From contig NZ_JACSWA010000598.1 of the NCBI RefSeq assembly GCF_016888125.1, positions 1-38,324 on the forward strand: a DNA stretch of 38,324 bases, read 5' to 3'. Both the position numbers and the translations under genes were made by a program. Below the pieces are notes generated by a model. The model had not been told where the DNA came from. It worked only from the letters and a program-made list of their open reading frames with translations, and did no database searches. This DNA comes from Spirulina sp. CCY15215. GTDB taxonomy: Bacteria > Cyanobacteriota > Cyanobacteriia > Cyanobacteriales > Spirulinaceae. Below are positions 1 through 8,781 of this stretch, in pieces (positions within the stretch are counted from its first letter, which is position 1; each line of letters begins with the position of its first letter).

Positions 1-331
1 AAAAGACTGTAACCCCGATGTGTCGTTGTAGAACAAATGATTACTAACGAAAAATAAGGGATTGTAACAATTTTCTCTGCTTAATGAATAGTCCCTGGGC
101 TTTTATGGGGGCAGGGGCAGCTAATCTCATTATGTCTCTTGCGGTGAGGTATCACGTTTACAAGGAGGTGCAGTGGGCAAGGTCTGAGGATTAGGTTTCG
201 TTTTGTAACAATTTGTGGGCGTAAATTTAACCTATTTTGTCTGAGAGGTCTATAATAAAGAGATATTTTCCCTCTATCCTAATAATTAATTTTTCAATCG
301 ATTATCAACCAAAAATCAGGAGGAATACATT
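1..331. other. Intergenic leader of the OLD-like ATPase gene
   Basis: No coding region or RNA gene is supported here. The stretch is AT-rich near its right end, lacks HIP1 octamers, and ends in a strong Shine-Dalgarno sequence. A promoter for the downstream gene probably lies between about 200 and 290, where the sequence becomes very AT-rich, but I cannot pick convincing -35 and -10 boxes. Confidence 0.5.
318..323 (+). promoter_or_regulatory. Ribosome binding site AGGAGG
   Basis: A perfect AGGAGG lies 8 nt before the ATG at 332. Most genes in this window have weak or no Shine-Dalgarno sequence, so this one fixes the start and sets the gene apart from its neighbours. Confidence 0.75.
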
Positions 332-3010
332 ATGTTACTCAAAAAGTTATTCGTTCGTTTCTATAAGTCTTTCAATTATGACTATTTAAAAAAATCTAGT
401 CTTGAACCCTCACAAGAGAAACCTTGGGAATGGGTTGACTTGGAAAAAACATTATGGTATCCCTATATTGAAATTCCTATTGATGAGAAAATAACAACTG
501 TTGTAGGTGCAAATGAGTCCGGAAAGTCTCATCTTTTAGATGCAATTTCAAAGGGAATTACAGGTCAAGGTATTAAACATCAAGACCAAAAAGATGAAAG
601 AATTGAGCGTGAAGATTTTTGCCGCTATTCTCAATTTTTTACCGTCACTACAGGGGAATTGAAATTTCCTGATTTCGGTTTTGAATGGACTAATTTATCA
701 ATACAAGAACAAGATAAACTTCGAGAATTGGCAAGTATATCACCTGAAATCAATTGTGAAAGTTTTTTTATGTTCAGAACTCAAAAAGATACCATTACTA
801 TTTATGACACAGAAAATTTAAACTCTTTTGTTATTGAAGATAACCCATCAATTCAATCATTTCTACCGAAAATTTTACCTATCCAATCAAAGGTAGCTTT
901 ACCAGATAGTGTTCCTATTCAAAAGCTCATTGATATAGATCGAAATAACTCATCATCCCAAAATTCTGCTTTTGTATTTGACTTAGAACAGTGGAAAGAG
1001 ATTCATGAGTTATTAATAGAGATTAGTACAGAAGACGAAATTCCTTGTAATCAAACACATACAACAGGACAAGGCTATACTGATGATTCGGGGGATTTTC
1101 GTCCCACACCTAATTACACAAAAGATTTTTTCAATATATCTCCGAAATATAAAACCCCAATAGAAACTCGTAATAATTTACGAAAACTTTTGCGGAATAA
1201 AACAACAACTCAACAAAAACAAAATGAATATAACTTAGCTTATAAATTGATTTGTAAAGTTGCAGAAATTGATTCAGAATCTTTGGACGAGATATTAAAA
1301 AATCCTTATAATGTTCAAAAACAGGGATATGTAGCAGCAATTATTGACCGAATCAATAAAAACTTATCAGAAAGACTTAATTTTCCTAGCTGGTGGGTTC
1401 AGGATAAAGAATTTAATTTAGTTGTGTCTGCTAATAATTATCATCTCAAATTTGCTATCAAAGACAAAACAGGAACAACTTATTCATTTTCAGAAAGAAG
1501 TCAAGGCTTAAAGTATTTTTTAAGCTATTACATTCAATATAAATCTCATGAACCATCTGCGAACCCCCCTGCAAACCAGCAAGAGATTTTATTGATGGAT
1601 GAACCAGATGCGTTTTTATCCAGTCAAGCGCAACAGGATTTAATGAAAATTTTTAAAGCATTTTCAGACAATCAAAATGGTAAATTACCTATTCAGGTTA
1701 TTTTTGTAACACATTCTCCATTTTTAATCGATAAAAATCATCCAGAACGAATTCGTGTTTTACAAAAAGGTGTAGAAGAAGAAGGAACAAGACTGGTTAA
1801 TGATATGGGTCGAAACCACTATGAACCATTAAGATCATCTATTGGTTCATTAGTTGGTGAAACCGCTTTTATTGGCAATTGTAATCTGATTGTTTCACGT
1901 TTTTCCGATAAAGTTTTACTTGCTGGTCTAGCTAATTATTTGAATCAATTTCAAGTAAGCGATTCAGAAACTTTAGACTTAAACCATATCACAATTGTTC
2001 CTGCTGGAGATGTTTCACAAATTCCTTATCTAATTGATCGATTTCAAATCGATACAGAAAAGCCTGCAATGGTAGTTCTTCTAAATAATGATGAGTTAAG
2101 TCAAAAAGTTTCTACAGTTATTCGTCAGTCAAGCACAGAGACAAAAACAGCTTTACGGAAAGGAAAATGTATAAAAGATAACTTTATATGCCACTTGGAG
2201 AAAGGAATAGCTAATAAAGCTACAGAGAGCCAAATCACTGAATTAGAAGATTTAATACCTCCCTCAATAGCCATCAAAGCAATTCAAAAATACGTTAGAA
2301 TTTTCTCAGATCACGATCTGTTTCAAGAGTCAACACAAGAGTCAACAATTGAAAATAGTTTAGATCCAAAATTGCCTCTCTTTGAGAACTTATACAACTT
2401 TCTCGAAAAACAAGAAATCATCTTAGACAGACTAGGTTTTGTTAAAAGTCTCATTGATGTGTTACAGGAAAATTCATTATCTGAATCTGATGATGCAGTA
2501 AAAGAAATAACAGATAATTTTAAAAAAGTGTTCATCAAGATAAATAATGCTAAACGTGACGCTGAACTCCATTTCAATCAAGAAAAAATTGGAGAAAAAG
2601 TAGGTCGCTTTATTAAAGCATTTAAACTAGATCACAAACAATCAGCAAGGAAAGTTGATGCAGAAGAACTTTTCAAGAAAATCGAAGCTGTTTTGGATGA
2701 TAGTGAAGAAAGTAGTGAAACTCGTAAGACAATTGATTCCCTACGTCGAGATTATGAAATAACCACTGATCCTCTTTCACAAATTAGTGTTAGTGATAGT
2801 GATTATCATAAGTTTTATGACCAAGATTTAGAAAAGATAAAATATACACCGCTATTAGCGACACAAGACAATCAAGACCATCCAAAAAATGACTCCAATC
2901 CAAAAAATAACGGTAAGGAGAAACAACCCAATTCAACAACTCCAAAAACAAGAGCAAAACGAGCGAGAGGAAAATCTCAAAATACAGATAAAGGGTTTGG
3001 TACAAATTAA
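332..3010 (+). CDS. OLD-like AAA/ABC-type ATPase with degenerate TOPRIM region
   Basis: An 892-residue P-loop ATPase of the SMC/OLD type. Walker A is GANESGKS at residues 59-66, an ABC-signature-like SERSQGLKYFLSY lies at 387-399, Walker B MDEPD at 422-426, and the switch histidine of THSPF is H461. OLD-family proteins follow the ATPase with a TOPRIM nuclease. The corresponding segment is recognisable here, but the expected VEG-type motif reads VSRFSD (521-526) and the expected DxD motif reads LNND (584-587), so nuclease activity is doubtful. The C-terminus (about 850-892) is a charged, disordered Lys/Arg/Asn tail. Relatives often act in phage or plasmid defence, but a defence role here is inference. 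The gene is AT-rich and has no HIP1 octamer, unlike the rest of the window, which suggests transfer. The membrane-protein gene follows after 15 bp. Confidence 0.75.
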   Translation: MLLKKLFVRFYKSFNYDYLKKSSLEPSQEKPWEWVDLEKTLWYPYIEIPIDEKITTVVGANESGKSHLLDAISKGITGQGIKHQDQKDERIEREDFCRYSQFFTVTTGELKFPDFGFEWTNLSIQEQDKLRELASISPEINCESFFMFRTQKDTITIYDTENLNSFVIEDNPSIQSFLPKILPIQSKVALPDSVPIQKLIDIDRNNSSSQNSAFVFDLEQWKEIHELLIEISTEDEIPCNQTHTTGQGYTDDSGDFRPTPNYTKDFFNISPKYKTPIETRNNLRKLLRNKTTTQQKQNEYNLAYKLICKVAEIDSESLDEILKNPYNVQKQGYVAAIIDRINKNLSERLNFPSWWVQDKEFNLVVSANNYHLKFAIKDKTGTTYSFSERSQGLKYFLSYYIQYKSHEPSANPPANQQEILLMDEPDAFLSSQAQQDLMKIFKAFSDNQNGKLPIQVIFVTHSPFLIDKNHPERIRVLQKGVEEEGTRLVNDMGRNHYEPLRSSIGSLVGETAFIGNCNLIVSRFSDKVLLAGLANYLNQFQVSDSETLDLNHITIVPAGDVSQIPYLIDRFQIDTEKPAMVVLLNNDELSQKVSTVIRQSSTETKTALRKGKCIKDNFICHLEKGIANKATESQITELEDLIPPSIAIKAIQKYVRIFSDHDLFQESTQESTIENSLDPKLPLFENLYNFLEKQEIILDRLGFVKSLIDVLQENSLSESDDAVKEITDNFKKVFIKINNAKRDAELHFNQEKIGEKVGRFIKAFKLDHKQSARKVDAEELFKKIEAVLDDSEESSETRKTIDSLRRDYEITTDPLSQISVSDSDYHKFYDQDLEKIKYTPLLATQDNQDHPKNDSNPKNNGKEKQPNSTTPKTRAKRARGKSQNTDKGFGTN

Positions 3011-3025
3011 TTGTAAATTCTAGCT

Positions 3026-3907
3026 ATGACACAACCGCAAATCATCCAACTCGCCAAACAAGGCAATGCTAAAGCCATCGTCACCCTTATCAATCACTCT
3101 CTCAAACCGAAAGGGATTCAGGTGGTCAAATATTCCTTGAAAGAGGGAGACTTGAAACTCATGCTAGAAGGGGAAGAAGTCCCGGCACAAGAACAGATGA
3201 CGAATTTTGTGCGCCAAGGACTCACAAAAATTAATATTCCAAAACTACAAACTGTACAGCTTCATGCTAAAAAGAAAGGCCAGCCCACCACAATCTGGCA
3301 ACAAACAATTGATTTCACATCCGCAAAATCACAAGCTCAAACCGAGCAAAATCATGAAGTTAATAAATTTAACAATTCTTATCATCAAAACTATGATCAC
3401 TCTACCTCACAACAAAAAAATAAGCATTTACAAAACAGTAAAAATGCTCCCATTGAAGTCAGTAAAGTTAACTATTGGCTGACCCAACTGCTAGAAGCCT
3501 TCCATAAACAAAAACTAGCGATTTTAGGAATAGCTATCCTTGGATGTTTGTCTACCTTTCTCCCTTGGCTTCATGCTCCTGTTATAGGCAGTGTTTCTGG
3601 TGCAAAAGGAGATGGATGGATCACCCTAATGTTATTTATACCCGCTATTGTCTTGAGCTTACGGGGCGATCGCTTAACTCCTTTAGTTGGAAATCTTCGT
3701 TTAGGGGCAACCATTCCAGCAGGACTCGCTGCATTTACTGGACTCTGGAAAATTTTCGCTTTGAATAGCATCGCGTCTGATATAGGTGATGATAATCCTT
3801 TTGGGGCAATGATATCTTCTTCCATAGAAGCTGGGATCGGTTTATATTTACTTATTGCAGCAGGAATCGCCCTCTGTGTTGTAGCGTGGGTCTTAGAAAA
3901 GCGATAG
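3026..3907 (+). CDS. Cyanobacterial protein with N-terminal soluble domain and C-terminal membrane segments
   Basis: This 293-residue protein has no function I can name. Residues 1 to about 97 form a compact alpha/beta-looking domain beginning MTQPQIIQLAKQGNAKAI. This resembles a short module I associate with many cyanobacterial proteins, where it precedes varied partners. A Gln/Asn/Lys-rich linker (about 98-155) follows, then a hydrophobic C-terminus (about 163-290) with three or four membrane helices and a short loop between the first two. It starts 15 bp after the OLD-like ATPase gene, so the two may be co-transcribed. The HIP1 octamer reappears inside this gene at about 3665, so it probably belongs to the resident genome and not to any transferred segment. 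Confidence 0.55.
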   Translation: MTQPQIIQLAKQGNAKAIVTLINHSLKPKGIQVVKYSLKEGDLKLMLEGEEVPAQEQMTNFVRQGLTKINIPKLQTVQLHAKKKGQPTTIWQQTIDFTSAKSQAQTEQNHEVNKFNNSYHQNYDHSTSQQKNKHLQNSKNAPIEVSKVNYWLTQLLEAFHKQKLAILGIAILGCLSTFLPWLHAPVIGSVSGAKGDGWITLMLFIPAIVLSLRGDRLTPLVGNLRLGATIPAGLAAFTGLWKIFALNSIASDIGDDNPFGAMISSSIEAGIGLYLLIAAGIALCVVAWVLEKR

Positions 3908-3952
3908 TTTATTGTTCAGAAATTGCAATTTATTTTTCTCTATTCAGAACCC

Positions 3953-4237
3953 ATGAAAACTATTTTATTTTACCAAGATCGGGAATTGGAAAAAGCAAAA
4001 CAGTTGATTCAGACCTTGCTTACGATCGCCTCGCACTATCTAGACAAGTGCGATCGCATCATTAAATGTGTATTCGTTCAAACGGTTGATTTCGATAACA
4101 AAGATTTGACTCGTTGCAGTTGGCAAGGGGGAATGAGTAAAGCAGAAGCCTTGCGACAAGGGATGCTGGCGACTCAAGCGCAATTTCCCAACCCGAAAAA
4201 CTGGGCAGCTTTGGCGATCGTCGGGACGGGAGATTAA
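3953..4237 (+). CDS. Small protein resembling the C-terminal end of CHAT-domain proteases
   Basis: I chose the ATG at 3953, giving 94 residues; a TTG 30 bp upstream is also in frame. The last 40 or so residues (GGMSKAEALRQGML, then FPNPKNWAALAIVG) closely match the pattern that closes CHAT (caspase-like) domains, where a SKAEALR helix is followed by a P-x-x-WAAF-x-LIG strand. The His and Cys catalytic segments of a CHAT protease, which lie further upstream in that family, are absent. The first 50 residues do not match CHAT as far as I can tell. It could be a decayed CHAT gene or a small stand-alone protein; the intact frame and ordinary codon use favour a real gene. Confidence 0.55.
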   Translation: MKTILFYQDRELEKAKQLIQTLLTIASHYLDKCDRIIKCVFVQTVDFDNKDLTRCSWQGGMSKAEALRQGMLATQAQFPNPKNWAALAIVGTGD

Positions 4238-4452
4238 GTCAATATCAACGAATGTGCATAAGTTTTAGCAGTTTTTGATTTATTTTTTTCACAAAAAAAG
4301 AAATACTTTACTTGGGCTTTACAAAACAACCGAATTGACCTTTTCTTTATAAAGATTCCATCAATTTTAGCTTCCCCCTCTTGCAGAAAAAATCTGACCA
4401 TATTAATCTAATGATATAGACAAATAAATCTAAATCCTACAGGTACAGACAA
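4238..4452. other. Intergenic region before the PEP-CTERM gene
   Basis: A stretch of 215 bp, very AT-rich, with A and T runs around 4270-4310. It presumably holds the promoter of the PEP-CTERM gene. No clear inverted repeat or known operator was found. Confidence 0.4.
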
Positions 4453-5244
4453 ATGAAAAATTTATTAACGACAGGAATCATTGCCAGTGCATCCTTAGCC
4501 ATGCTTGCAGCACCCGCAGATGCTTTTACCTTCACAAGCAACTTTACTGGAGACGCTTCCAAAGGCGATATTTGGTTACAATCCATTCAGCTAGAAGATG
4601 GCTCAATCGTGGATAGCTTTTCTATGATTACCAGTGCGAACATCGTTGCTAACGATGCCTATACTGGCGGCAATAGCGGTGCAGCCAGCGCGGATAGAGG
4701 AGATAATACTACCACTGGCGTAAAGGTAGAAAATGCAACAGCCGCAGATTTAGTAACAAACCTCAGCAATCTCAACCTTAATAATATTGTTGATACCGAA
4801 GATAGCGGCAGTTTCGAAATTGATCTTTTCTTTGACAAGGCGATCGATAACCTCTTGATTTGGGAACGCGGACAGAATAGCGCCTTAGCCGTTCAAGCCT
4901 TAGACGAGAATGGCGCACTCATTGGAGATAAAGTCGTCGTTGATTTTAGAACGCTCGATAAAACCGCGCATTACGCTGGGTATAGCATCGATACTCTCGA
5001 AATTGGTGGCGCGCAAAAAGTTAATTCTGTTGGTTTAACTTTAGCTGATTTGGGTCTTACAGACGCATCCATCAATAGCTTCCGTTTCTTCAGCGAAGGC
5101 GGTCCTGATGGATATAATGGACCCGACTGGAAAATTCTCGGAACCCAAGCAGAAGATGTTTCCGTTGGCGTTCCCGAACCTGGTACGGTTTTAGGATTAA
5201 CATTAATTAGCGGACTTGTTGCAGCTGCCCGTCGCAAGAAGTAA
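4453..5244 (+). CDS. PEP-CTERM sorting domain protein
   Basis: A 263-residue exported protein. Residues 1-24 are a signal peptide ending in a PADA-type cleavage site. The C-terminal 24 residues are a textbook PEP-CTERM signal: VPEPG at about 240, a hydrophobic helix, and a terminal RRKK. The family is recognised by an exosortase, cleaved near the PEP motif and placed at or beyond the cell surface. The central region is Asn/Asp/Ser-rich, has one Cys-free beta-strand-like domain, and gives no enzymatic clue; proteins of this kind are often matrix or sheath components. No exosortase gene lies in this window. The gene is monocistronic: a hairpin terminator follows it, and the sequence around its stop codon is duplicated. 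Confidence 0.85.
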   Translation: MKNLLTTGIIASASLAMLAAPADAFTFTSNFTGDASKGDIWLQSIQLEDGSIVDSFSMITSANIVANDAYTGGNSGAASADRGDNTTTGVKVENATAADLVTNLSNLNLNNIVDTEDSGSFEIDLFFDKAIDNLLIWERGQNSALAVQALDENGALIGDKVVVDFRTLDKTAHYAGYSIDTLEIGGAQKVNSVGLTLADLGLTDASINSFRFFSEGGPDGYNGPDWKILGTQAEDVSVGVPEPGTVLGLTLISGLVAAARRKK

Positions 5245-5292
5245 AAATTTGGCTTCTTGCCTACCTATCGCAAGAAGTAAAAATTGGCTTCT
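5232..5292 (+). repeat. 36-bp-spaced direct duplication across the PEP-CTERM stop codon
   Basis: The segment that begins TCGCAAGAAGTAAAAATT, and therefore includes the last codons and the TAA, occurs at 5232-5256 and again at 5268-5291, differing by one T. It looks like a short tandem duplication of the gene end. Confidence 0.75.
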
Positions 5293-5330
5293 CTCCTTCC
5301 TGATGTTATCGGTAGGGAGAGAAATTTTTT
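5289..5330 (+). terminator. Probable intrinsic terminator of the PEP-CTERM gene
   Basis: TTCTCTCC (5289-5296) pairs perfectly with GGAGAGAA (5316-5323). The stem is followed almost at once by six T residues (5325-5330). The loop is long (19 nt), but the layout and position fit a Rho-independent terminator. Confidence 0.65.
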
Positions 5331-5383
5331 GGAGATTATTGAATTAGATTAGAGATAACAGCCAACATACAGGGAAAATTTCC

Positions 5384-6346
5384 ATGCCGACTTATCCCGG
5401 AATATCCAGCGAAGCCTTTAAACACCCTCTCGACTATCAAGCGGAAACCGCCCTCCGCAGGGTGCCGGGGTTCGATTTATTAGCCAGGAATTTTGTCGAA
5501 TATTTTCACGAACGTCCTTGGTTGATTAACTTATTGGGAAATAGCATTCAAGTCGGTCCTCGCCAATATTCTACGCTTTACGGTATTTTTCGCGAATGCG
5601 TTCGAGATTTAAGTGTGGCGCACGAGCCGAAGCTATTTGTTACCCAAAATCCCCAGGTGAATAGTTTTTCCTTGGGTCGAGATCATCCTTGTTTGGTAGT
5701 GCATTCCGGTTTATTGGACTTGCTCAATGAAGCGGAAACTCGCACAGTTATCGCTCATGAACTGGGACATATTAAGTGCGATCATAGCGTTCTTACTCAA
5801 ATGGCAGTTTGGGCGATGCAGGCAACGCAATTTTTAGGAGATGTCACCTTTGGTTTGGGCAATATTTTGAGTAGCGGATTAATTATTGCTTTTTACGAGT
5901 GGCGACGCAAAGCCGAATTATCTGCCGATCGCGCCGCATTATTGGTAATGGATGACCTAGAACTGGTAATGCGAACTATGATGAAGGTGGCGGGAGGGGT
6001 TCAGAAATATGCCCACGAGTGCAGTCTCGATGAGTTTATTCGCCAGTCGGAAGAATATCAGGAACTCGATCGCGATGAATTGAACCAAGTTTATAAATTT
6101 CTCATTTATAACGGCGGTCAAGGGGTTTTCTTTTCTCACCCTTTTCCTGTAGAACGTTTGCATTATTTACAGGAATGGGAGCGATCGGAACAATATCGCC
6201 AGATTCGTCAGGGGAACTATAAAAATGTGACTCGAGAAGGTTCTGTCAATGTTTCTACTTCTGATTCGGAGAACGAAATCGAGACACTACAACGTCAGAT
6301 CAGGGATTTAGAGGAGAAAATTGCACGGGTTAAAAGACAATCGTAA
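5384..6346 (+). CDS. M48-family zinc metallopeptidase
   Basis: A 320-residue protein of the HtpX/Ste24 (M48) group. The zinc-binding and catalytic motif HELGH is at residues 125-129. The third zinc ligand is the Glu of the KAELSAD segment (E178), with the usual Asp four residues later. A hydrophobic stretch between the two (about 145-170) may contact or span the membrane. There is no signal peptide. The last 25 residues, rich in Glu, Leu and Arg heptads, form a short coiled coil. M48 enzymes degrade misfolded or membrane-associated proteins, but the substrate here is unknown. The gene stands alone, with about 140 bp before it and 160 bp after it. Confidence 0.85.
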   Translation: MPTYPGISSEAFKHPLDYQAETALRRVPGFDLLARNFVEYFHERPWLINLLGNSIQVGPRQYSTLYGIFRECVRDLSVAHEPKLFVTQNPQVNSFSLGRDHPCLVVHSGLLDLLNEAETRTVIAHELGHIKCDHSVLTQMAVWAMQATQFLGDVTFGLGNILSSGLIIAFYEWRRKAELSADRAALLVMDDLELVMRTMMKVAGGVQKYAHECSLDEFIRQSEEYQELDRDELNQVYKFLIYNGGQGVFFSHPFPVERLHYLQEWERSEQYRQIRQGNYKNVTREGSVNVSTSDSENEIETLQRQIRDLEEKIARVKRQS

Positions 6347-6507
6347 TCTAGAGAGGAGGTCTGTACAACTTGTCATCGCGATCGCGATCGCGGAAAATAC
6401 GGATAGCGATCGTAGCAAATTTCAGCATTTTGTCTCATAGTTAATCCTGTAATTTTAGGTTGCGATCGTCCGGCTCGAACAAATAATGAGGGATACGGAC
6501 GCAGAAT

Positions 6508-7800
6508 ATGATCTACCAATTTTTCTTAGACACTGTTCGTTACTTTGCACCAGAGGACGCTTTAGTTGAGTTCAAGCGTTTATTCTTCGATTATCAATCA
6601 ACACCCAATAATATTGACGCATTTACAAGCCTTTCTCGCATTTTGTCGGAGAATGATCGCGACGAATTTATCAATACATTAAAGCGCTGTTGTTATATTC
6701 TGATTAATAATTGGGAAACCAAGAGACAATCCCCAGCTATCTGTCAATTAGTAGACAGTTTCGCCGATCTCAATTTTACGGTTCGGCCAACCCACAAAAA
6801 GAATATTCGTCGCTTAAAATCTTGGTTGAAATTTTTTCTTGAAAGCCAAGGTTATCAAGAACTTCAGCTTTTTATCTCTAGACACAATACCAATTCACCG
6901 CAACAACATTGGAGCAGTCGTTACACTTCTTATTTATTAGTTCCCCAGTATAGTAATTCAAGTAATTCTCCGGAACAGCGAGAGGCCGCAAGAGTGCTTT
7001 GCAAACAGTTAAAAGATCGCTTTAAGTTCGATCTGGCTATGTATACAGCACGTTCGGAATTGGAACACCAACCTCCATCCCCAGTAGACAATCCCACAGC
7101 TTTAGGCACTAATGTCTTACGGTTAATCAAAAAAATTGTGGCGAAACGCGGTCAGTTTAGTCATACTAATTTGGCTCATATTTTTATCAAACAAATTAAA
7201 GGTATTCGTTATCGAGAATTTAAAACAGCTTTACTTAATTATTTGATTTTTTCGGTTGAGAAACAAACCATCGTTGAAATTCTAAAAACAAATCTCAGTC
7301 GCAAACTGGAAAAACTTTATGTCGATAGAGATGATGAGACTGTCAATGAAGCATTAATCCTGAGAACCTGCAATAAAATTTTTGGCTATTTAACTACAGA
7401 AGGAGAAAAACAGCCTTCAGAAACTTTTGTATTTTTGCTCTCTCAAGGCAATCCTTTGACCCTGGTGATGGTACTTTTAAAGTTAGTTTTAATTTGTCCT
7501 AATTCTCGCACTCATCTGGAAAATCGCATTGCCGATCTGATTCGTTATTATCAGCAGTTTCCTAACGAAGATAGTCAATGGGTGGTTAATTTCTTTGAGA
7601 TTTTTAATATTACTTTTTCTATTTATGCTGATAATGATGTTCAATATAATCTAATTCGTGTAAAATCGAATAAATCTAACCATTCTGACGAAGAAGATAA
7701 TCTTGATGCTTACCGAATTTTCTCTCAACATAAAGAATTATATGCCCCTGCGATCGCAGAACCTGAAGTTAATGCGATCGACGAATATCTTTCCTCTTAA
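6508..7800 (+). CDS. Conserved cyanobacterial protein of unknown function
   Basis: A 430-residue soluble protein, mostly alpha-helical by composition, with no signal peptide or membrane segment. The opening (MIYQFFLDTVRYF, then VEFKRLFFDYQS) matches what I recall as a protein common to many cyanobacteria without an assigned function. I see no catalytic motif. Residues around 145-200 are Ser/Asn/Gln-rich and probably a loop; the last 40 residues are acidic. The gene is followed within 10 bp by the 3' end of the convergent glycosyltransferase-like gene, with no visible terminator between them. Confidence 0.65.
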   Translation: MIYQFFLDTVRYFAPEDALVEFKRLFFDYQSTPNNIDAFTSLSRILSENDRDEFINTLKRCCYILINNWETKRQSPAICQLVDSFADLNFTVRPTHKKNIRRLKSWLKFFLESQGYQELQLFISRHNTNSPQQHWSSRYTSYLLVPQYSNSSNSPEQREAARVLCKQLKDRFKFDLAMYTARSELEHQPPSPVDNPTALGTNVLRLIKKIVAKRGQFSHTNLAHIFIKQIKGIRYREFKTALLNYLIFSVEKQTIVEILKTNLSRKLEKLYVDRDDETVNEALILRTCNKIFGYLTTEGEKQPSETFVFLLSQGNPLTLVMVLLKLVLICPNSRTHLENRIADLIRYYQQFPNEDSQWVVNFFEIFNITFSIYADNDVQYNLIRVKSNKSNHSDEEDNLDAYRIFSQHKELYAPAIAEPEVNAIDEYLSS

Positions 7801-7808
7801 TGGGTTGT

Positions 7809-8732
7809 TTAACTTTTCCCTTGTAATGTTAATTTCAAACCCTGTAAAAATCTGCGTAACTGACCTCCCGATTTTTGCAAAAGCGGATCTTGAGGTGGGT
7901 TTTCATCTTGTAAATAGCGATAGTGTTTCCAAATATCCCAATAAGGACAACCTGGTTCGATGCGAATGCCAGCCCAGTGTAAATACTGTAAAGATTGGTT
8001 GCGGTTGGGGTCAAATAAAACATTCCCTTGGCGTTTAAATTGGGGACTTCCTGCCCAACTTCCAGGGGCTTCTCCTGGACGACCCACGATATTAAAACGG
8101 CGAGGAATGCGCTTTAATATGGTGTAATTAATAATGGGTTGATCTGAGGTTTTTTTGGAGAAATCAAAGTATTCGGGGTGTGCCGCACATTCGGCAAACA
8201 TATCATATAAATCTTGTTCTGAAAGTAGGTTTTTCTTGGCGGCCCACCAACCCCCATTAAAAATACCTTGAATATCTTCTTCTTTAAATACTTCGTCTTC
8301 TAAGATTTTGGGAGTAAAAACATTAGTTAGTCCTCCTGAATGTTGATAATCGCAACAAAGGAAGTCATATTGTTTAAAGTAGTCGAGATTGTCAATAATC
8401 TTTTCAAATACAACAATATCTGTATCAATGTAGAGAAATTCATCAAACTCCCCAAACCAGCAAGCCTGTTTGCGAAATTGATTGGGACGGGCAAAGAAGC
8501 CTTCACCAAAAATTTCGTAGAGTTTTTGGGACAGGCGATCGATAAAGGCTAAATCTTCATAGACTTTAACCCCATAATTTTTCTTGAGAAGATCGGCGAT
8601 CGCCTGATAATTATCATCATAAGGAATGAGAGTGATGGGTGTATCGGCATCGTAACAGCGAATACTATTAAGAAGCGCGATCGTTTGTTCGGTGACTTTA
8701 TCGTTAGCTGTGATATAAATACCGCGAGTCAT
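7809..8732 (-). CDS. Glycosyltransferase-like protein, Npun_R2821/R2823 type (copy 1)
   Basis: A 307-residue protein with a GT-A-like layout: an N-terminal nucleotide-binding strand (GIYITANDKVTEQ), the metal-binding DTD at residues 103-105 in FLYIDTDIVVF, and a later FNGGWWAAKK segment typical of the acceptor side. It ends with a Trp- and Tyr-rich stretch shared with the next gene. Such proteins move a sugar from a nucleotide donor to a glycan or lipid, but donor and acceptor are unknown. It is the last gene of a three-gene minus-strand cluster and is preceded by four tandem heptamers. Confidence 0.75.
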   Translation of the reverse strand: MTRGIYITANDKVTEQTIALLNSIRCYDADTPITLIPYDDNYQAIADLLKKNYGVKVYEDLAFIDRLSQKLYEIFGEGFFARPNQFRKQACWFGEFDEFLYIDTDIVVFEKIIDNLDYFKQYDFLCCDYQHSGGLTNVFTPKILEDEVFKEEDIQGIFNGGWWAAKKNLLSEQDLYDMFAECAAHPEYFDFSKKTSDQPIINYTILKRIPRRFNIVGRPGEAPGSWAGSPQFKRQGNVLFDPNRNQSLQYLHWAGIRIEPGCPYWDIWKHYRYLQDENPPQDPLLQKSGGQLRRFLQGLKLTLQGKS

Positions 8733-8736
8733 TTTA

Positions 8737-8764
8737 GTGATTAGTGATTAGTGATTAGTGATTA
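8737..8764. repeat. Four tandem copies of the heptamer GTGATTA
   Basis: Four perfect head-to-tail heptamers fill most of the gap between two paralogous glycosyltransferase-like genes and end 4 bp from the start codon of the downstream one. Short tandem heptamers of this type are common in cyanobacterial intergenic DNA. Confidence 0.9.
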
Positions 8765-8781
8765 GTAAAGAGTTATTGATG

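Noticed and set aside
6377-6392. The 16-bp palindrome CGCGATCGCGATCGCG as an operator
   Set aside because: It is two overlapping HIP1 octamers, a genome-wide motif of cyanobacteria, so no specific role is implied.
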